Below are positions 5,511 to 8,119 of a stretch of DNA of 8,119 nt, piece after piece. Origin of the DNA: an uncultured Flavobacteriales bacterium (GTDB lineage: Bacteria; Bacteroidota; Bacteroidia; Flavobacteriales_D; Sanyastnellaceae); contig CALCNZ010000254.1 in NCBI GenBank assembly GCA_937897625.1, positions 1-8,119 on the forward strand. The letters run 5' to 3'. A program made the translations under genes and the position numbers. The notes beneath the pieces are model-generated. The model made no database searches. It was not told the DNA's origin and saw nothing but the letters and a program-made list of their open reading frames with translations. How positions within the stretch are numbered: the stretch's first letter is position 1; every line of letters starts with the position of its first letter.

Positions 5511-7373
5511 TTAGTTTATGTTGAAACGAAATCCAACACGGAACCAACGTCCAGGCATTTGAATATACCCTTGGTCAATGTACTTGCGGTCAAGCAAATT
5601 GGTCACGTCGAAATTCAAGGTGATGTTTTCATTCAACTTCCACATTCCACGAAAATCAACCACTGTGTAGTTTGTTCCAGTGAATCGCTCGGTGTAACGA
5701 ACGGCAATGTTTGTGCTCAATGTGCTCGTGATTTTCTGATAGTATTGAAAAGAAACGCGGTGTCTTGCATGGTACAAAGCGTATTTGCTTTGCACTGCGT
5801 TCTCTGTTCCGAGCTGTGCATCGAGGTAAGTATAGTTCAACTTCAAGGTAACCTTGTCATCAAACATCCAATTCAAATTGGCGTTTACACCTAAGAAATT
5901 TACAGTTGTGAAGTTGGAAGGTGTCCACTTATCCGCATCACTTGCACGCGTGTAATTGATAGCGTTGTATATACTGCGGTAAAATCCGCTGGCAGTGAAA
6001 TTCAATTTCCCGAATTTTTTGAAACCAACTTCAACATTACGCGCTTTCTCATTAAGCAATGAATCGTTCCCGCTGTTTGAGCGATCGGAGTAATACAATT
6101 CAGTATAAGAGGGAAGTCTATTGCCGGTTCCCACGTTAGCGTATATCGCAGACTTGTTGGTGAAGTGACGAATGGTTTCAATGCCAGGGAAGAAGCTTAC
6201 CCCATTGGCCGTGTTGTATTGCGCATTCACGCCTAAAGTTGTGTTGAACTTTCCAAGCATGAAACGCTCTTCGCCGTATACGTTGAAAAACGAACGAGAG
6301 TGGTCGCCAAGATTTGTGCTTTGAATGATTTCTGTTCTTCCTTCAGCACCTAGACCCAACTGACCAAATTTGTTTGCGCGGGTCGCATGAAATTCAGCAC
6401 CCGCAGCTTTGCTGTTGTGCGTGTTTTCGTAATAGCTTGGATTGTCTTTTATAAAAACGTAATGGTCGTGGTTGAAACGCGCATAAACAATGGGTTTGAA
6501 GGTCCAGATGTTTTTCGCATCTGCAATATTTGCCTTCGCTGAAACGAAAGAAGTGTTCACGTCTTCAACAGCGTCTTTGTCATACGGAAAAGCATAAAAT
6601 CCATTCGCTCCGAAATTGTTTTTGAAATGTCCAGCCATGATATCGAGCGAGTTGTTTCGCTTCAAATTCACGTGACCGAGGTAGCTGATGCGCTTTTGAT
6701 CATTGGCTGAATTATAACGGTAGCCATTTGTATTAAATTCCCCTAATGAGATACTGTGTTGCGATTTTTGTTTTCCGAAAGCTGCCATGGCTTGAATACC
6801 ATTCGCAACGAAACCTTCTTGAGAAGAGGCGGTAGCGTTGAAGGTTTCAACGAAAGAATTTCCAGCCTTAGGTAATGAAGTAATAATGTTAATGGCTCCG
6901 GCTAAGGCATTCGAACCGTAAATTCTTCCAGCCGTTCCATTCATGACTTCAATACGTTCAATCTGCGAAAGGTCAACGGGAAGGTTAAGCATGTGGTGAC
7001 CGGTTTGCGGATCGCGCATGGGAACACCGTTGATTAAAATCAAACACTGTTCAGATCCCGCGCCCAGCATAGAAAGATCGGCCTGCGCTCCAAAAGGTCC
7101 ACGCTCACGAATGTCAAGTCCAGAAACATAACTCAACAACTCATTCACACTGCGAACAGGTAACGACTGAATGTCTTTCTTGGTAATCACTTGAACATCG
7201 CGTCCAAAGTTTCCATTCAATCTTTTCTCTTGAATGGTTGTCCCCGCAAGAACGTAGGTTTCAATGGTTGGTAATTGTTGAACAGGAATGCTCTTAGGAT
7301 AATCGGGTTGTGCCCAAGAATTCAATGAAATTGTCACGGTGCAAGCAACCAAAAATAGATGTTTTGTTTTCAT
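5511..7373 (-). CDS. TonB-dependent outer-membrane receptor, BtuB-like
   Basis: This is a 620-residue outer-membrane barrel transporter with a plug domain. I place the start at the ATG at 7373 rather than the in-frame ATG at 7412, because MKTKHLFLVACTVTISLNSWAQ is a clean signal peptide (cleavage near 21/22) and the upstream 13 codons would spoil it and overlap the promoter region. The plug spans about 35-170. It includes a TonB-box-like stretch near ETYVLAG (38-44), DVQVITKKDIQSLPVRSVNE (59-78), LDIRERGPFGAQADLSMLG (86-104), QCLILINGVPMRDPQTGHH (109-127) and the plug end RIYGSNALAGAINII (150-164). The barrel ends in GRWFRVGFRFNIN with a terminal aromatic pattern. These motifs resemble the BtuB/cobalamin-receptor group (COG4206), but the 74-bp leader region is too short for a cobalamin riboswitch. 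Vitamin B12 is therefore possible and unproven; other chelates or small ligands are open. There is no SusD-like partner. Confidence 0.88.
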   Translation of the reverse strand: MKTKHLFLVACTVTISLNSWAQPDYPKSIPVQQLPTIETYVLAGTTIQEKRLNGNFGRDVQVITKKDIQSLPVRSVNELLSYVSGLDIRERGPFGAQADLSMLGAGSEQCLILINGVPMRDPQTGHHMLNLPVDLSQIERIEVMNGTAGRIYGSNALAGAINIITSLPKAGNSFVETFNATASSQEGFVANGIQAMAAFGKQKSQHSISLGEFNTNGYRYNSANDQKRISYLGHVNLKRNNSLDIMAGHFKNNFGANGFYAFPYDKDAVEDVNTSFVSAKANIADAKNIWTFKPIVYARFNHDHYVFIKDNPSYYENTHNSKAAGAEFHATRANKFGQLGLGAEGRTEIIQSTNLGDHSRSFFNVYGEERFMLGKFNTTLGVNAQYNTANGVSFFPGIETIRHFTNKSAIYANVGTGNRLPSYTELYYSDRSNSGNDSLLNEKARNVEVGFKKFGKLNFTASGFYRSIYNAINYTRASDADKWTPSNFTTVNFLGVNANLNWMFDDKVTLKLNYTYLDAQLGTENAVQSKYALYHARHRVSFQYYQKITSTLSTNIAVRYTERFTGTNYTVVDFRGMWKLNENITLNFDVTNLLDRKYIDQGYIQMPGRWFRVGFRFNIN

Positions 7374-7398
7374 GTTATTTGAATAAAAATCAAGCGTG

Positions 7399-7406
7399 CG
7401 AATATA
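7399..7406 (-). promoter_or_regulatory. Candidate -7 element for the BtuB-like receptor gene
   Basis: On the minus strand this reads TATATTCG, one mismatch from TAnnTTTG. It would place the transcript start near 7393, about 20 bases before the ATG at 7373. It supports the choice of the 7373 start, since the alternative ATG at 7412 lies upstream of this element. No convincing -33 TTTG is seen at the usual distance. Confidence 0.35.
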
Positions 7407-7407
7407 C

Positions 7408-7445
7408 TTCAATGTGTTTCGTACATTTGCACTTCAAACATTGAA
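7408..7445. promoter_or_regulatory. Inverted repeat centred on the divergent promoter region (possible operator)
   Basis: TTCAATGT (7408-7415) and ACATTGAA (7438-7445) are exact reverse complements with a 22-base spacer. Two further T-A pairs are possible if G7416 is bulged. The dyad centre (about 7426) coincides with the TACATTTG element of the TPR gene, and the left arm directly adjoins the candidate -7 element of the receptor gene. A dimeric regulator bound here could control both divergent genes. This is inferred from geometry alone; no known operator consensus was recognised. Confidence 0.35.
7422..7429 (+). promoter_or_regulatory. -7 element of the TPR protein gene
   Basis: TACATTTG is an exact match to the Bacteroidota TAnnTTTG element and is identical to the one before trxA. 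It ends 18 bases before the ATG at 7448, giving a short leader of about 10-13 bases. A matching -33 TTG/TTTG is not evident in the expected stretch around 7395-7402. Confidence 0.5.
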
Positions 7446-7447
7446 TT

Positions 7448-7975
7448 ATGAATCATGCTATAAAGTTTTTGCTTGCTTTGTCAAGTGTGTTTATGACCAT
7501 TCTTTTATTTAGTGAAGGGTCTTGGGGGAAGGGAATTGCCATGATTATTCCAACGGCTATCTTGGTTTTTATGTGCACGCGCAGTGTGCGAATGATTTTG
7601 GTTTTCTATTACATGCAAGTTCAAAAAATTGAAAAGGCTCGCAAGTGGTTAGACCGAATCAAAGTAAACCAATTGTGGAAGAATCAACGTGGCTATTACT
7701 TCTTCATCAAAGGTTCTATGGATGTACAAACGAACAAGTTCTCAGAAAGCGAGCGATTGTTCAAAGAGGCCTTGCGTCTAGGTTTGAAAAAGGACGTTGA
7801 CAAAGCAGCGGTGTATTTGAATTTGGCTGTTTTATCGGGAAACAAGAACGATAAGATGACTGCGACCATGCATTTGAAAAAAGCAGAAGCATTAGATTCA
7901 AAAGGATATTTGAAGAACGACATTAAACAAGTGAAGAAGATGTTGAATGCCAGTCCGAAAATGGTTCGTCGCTAG
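7448..7975 (+). CDS. Small membrane-anchored TPR protein of unknown function
   Basis: The 175-residue product starts with two hydrophobic segments (about 5-22 and 29-56) joined by a short loop. A basic cytoplasmic region follows (59-82), then helical repeats of tetratricopeptide type at about 82-115 (YYFFIKGSMDVQTNKFSESE, then LFKEALRLG) and 119-150 (KAAVYLNLAVLSGNKNDKMT, then HLKKAEALD). The TPR-consensus small and aromatic residues are recognisable, but only about two repeats exist. The C-terminus is Lys/Arg-rich (KMVRR). I do not recognise a named family; the layout suggests an inner-membrane adaptor presenting a protein-protein interaction surface to the cytosol. It is transcribed divergently from the BtuB-like receptor. 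Its TAG stop codon ends exactly on the first base of the downstream palindromic repeat. Confidence 0.82.
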   Translation: MNHAIKFLLALSSVFMTILLFSEGSWGKGIAMIIPTAILVFMCTRSVRMILVFYYMQVQKIEKARKWLDRIKVNQLWKNQRGYYFFIKGSMDVQTNKFSESERLFKEALRLGLKKDVDKAAVYLNLAVLSGNKNDKMTATMHLKKAEALDSKGYLKNDIKQVKKMLNASPKMVRR

Positions 7976-8046
7976 GGGCGAATAATCATTCGCCCTAATT
8001 TGGGGATAAATAATCATTTCGGGGCGAATAATCATTCGCCCTAATT
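7975..8046. repeat. Array of three palindromic repeats (two perfect 26-bp copies, one decayed copy)
   Basis: Two identical 26-bp direct repeats lie at 7975-8000 and 8021-8046. Each is G, then a perfect hairpin GGGCGAAT-AATC-ATTCGCCC (8-bp stem, 4-base loop), then TAATT. Between them at 8002-8020 is a decayed third copy that keeps GGGG, the shared core AATAATCATT (8009-8018) and the same AATC loop with a 4-bp A/T stem, but has lost the GC arms. Core copies therefore sit at 7981-7990, 8009-8018 and 8027-8036, all in the same orientation. The array fills nearly the whole gap between the TPR gene and the next gene. The form is that of a REP-like interspersed palindromic repeat. It could act as a transcription terminator or mRNA stabiliser, but no T-run follows. 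Confidence 0.9.
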
Positions 8047-8059
8047 CAAGAAATAAGCA

Positions 8060-8093
8060 ATGAAATATACATACCTGGGTCATTCTTGTTTTC
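8060..8093 (+). CDS. 5' fragment of a metallo-beta-lactamase-fold hydrolase (UPF0173-like), truncated by adapter
   Basis: An ATG at 8060, after an A-rich leader, opens MKYTYLGHSCF (11 codons, 8060-8092). This closely resembles the N-terminus of UPF0173-type metal-dependent hydrolases (YtkL-like), which typically begin MKxTYxGHSCF before the first beta-lactamase-fold strands and the HxHxDH site. The last genomic base is probably 8093; after that the sequence is synthetic adapter, so the rest of the gene is missing from this contig. The call rests on eleven residues only, but the TYLGHSCF motif at a start codon is distinctive. The gene would follow the TPR gene in the same direction, with the repeat array between them. 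Confidence 0.65.
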
Positions 8094-8119
8094 AGATCGG
8101 AAGAGCACACGTCTGAACT
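8094..8119 (+). other. Illumina TruSeq adapter remnant (not genomic)
   Basis: From 8094 the sequence reads AGATCGGAAGAGC followed by ACACGTCTGAACT. This is the first 26 bases of the standard TruSeq index-read adapter. It occupies the very end of the window and is untrimmed library sequence assembled into the contig. On the reverse strand it produces the well-known artefactual peptide VCSSDL. It should be removed before annotation or submission. Confidence 0.98.

Noticed and set aside
5559..5894. Plus-strand Cys-rich open frame of 111 codons
   Set aside because: It lies entirely antisense to the receptor barrel, which has clear family motifs. The frame is a shadow with no promoter or homology I recognise.
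7374..7412. Longer N-terminus for the BtuB-like receptor (start at 7412)
   Set aside because: The 13 extra residues precede a clean signal peptide starting at 7373, and the candidate -7 element (7399-7406) lies downstream of that ATG.
7374..7447. Cobalamin riboswitch before the BtuB-like receptor
   Set aside because: The gap is only 74 bp, far shorter than the roughly 200-base aptamer, and no B12-box-like sequence was seen.
7975..8046. CRISPR array
   Set aside because: Repeats are strongly palindromic, only two full copies exist, spacings are unequal and the middle unit is a decayed repeat rather than a spacer. No cas genes are present.
7898..8110. Minus-strand open frame of 70 codons starting with CSSDL
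   Set aside because: Its start lies in the adapter (the artefact peptide VCSSDL) and it runs through the repeat array into the TPR gene antisense. It is not biological.

Overview
The window reads as a piece of a Bacteroidota chromosome, most likely from the Flavobacteriales/Cytophagia side. The evidence is moderately AT-rich DNA, start codons with no Shine-Dalgarno sequence, promoters of the Bacteroidota TAnnTTTG type (TACATTTG occurs twice at sensible places), two TonB-dependent outer-membrane receptors, and an Lgt of the divergent form carrying YGGL and GDGDWG. No rRNA, tRNA, CRISPR array, transposase or phage gene is visible.

Layout from left to right: a possible divergent gene start cut by the left edge (1-18, minus; weak); lgt (154-1359, +); trxA (1479-1799, +) with its own promoter and a textbook UUCG-loop terminator (1821-1847); a FecA-family TonB-dependent receptor (1922-4102, +). 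Then comes a minus-strand block read from right to left: a BtuB-like TonB-dependent receptor (7373-5511), a CpsB/YwqE-type PHP phosphatase (5465-4710) and a YceI-family protein (4638-4105). The FecA-like gene and the YceI gene converge with only 2 bp between their stop codons. Divergent from the BtuB-like gene is a small two-helix membrane protein with TPR repeats (7448-7975, +). Its stop codon abuts a short array of palindromic repeats (7975-8046). After the array a new gene starts at 8060 (MKYTYLGHSCF..., the N-terminus of a UPF0173-type metallo-beta-lactamase-fold hydrolase). It breaks off after 11 codons where the sequence becomes Illumina TruSeq adapter (8094-8119).

Functionally this is mostly envelope housekeeping: lipoprotein maturation (Lgt), thiol redox (TrxA), two TonB-powered importers (probably ferric citrate-type and a cobalamin-type or similar chelate), and a phosphatase of the polysaccharide-export control family. 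The genes do not form one evident pathway, and I see no convincing new defence, mobile or biosynthetic system. The points most worth a second look are the right-edge repeat array with the adapter-truncated gene, and an 8-bp dyad centred on the promoter between the BtuB-like receptor and the TPR gene.
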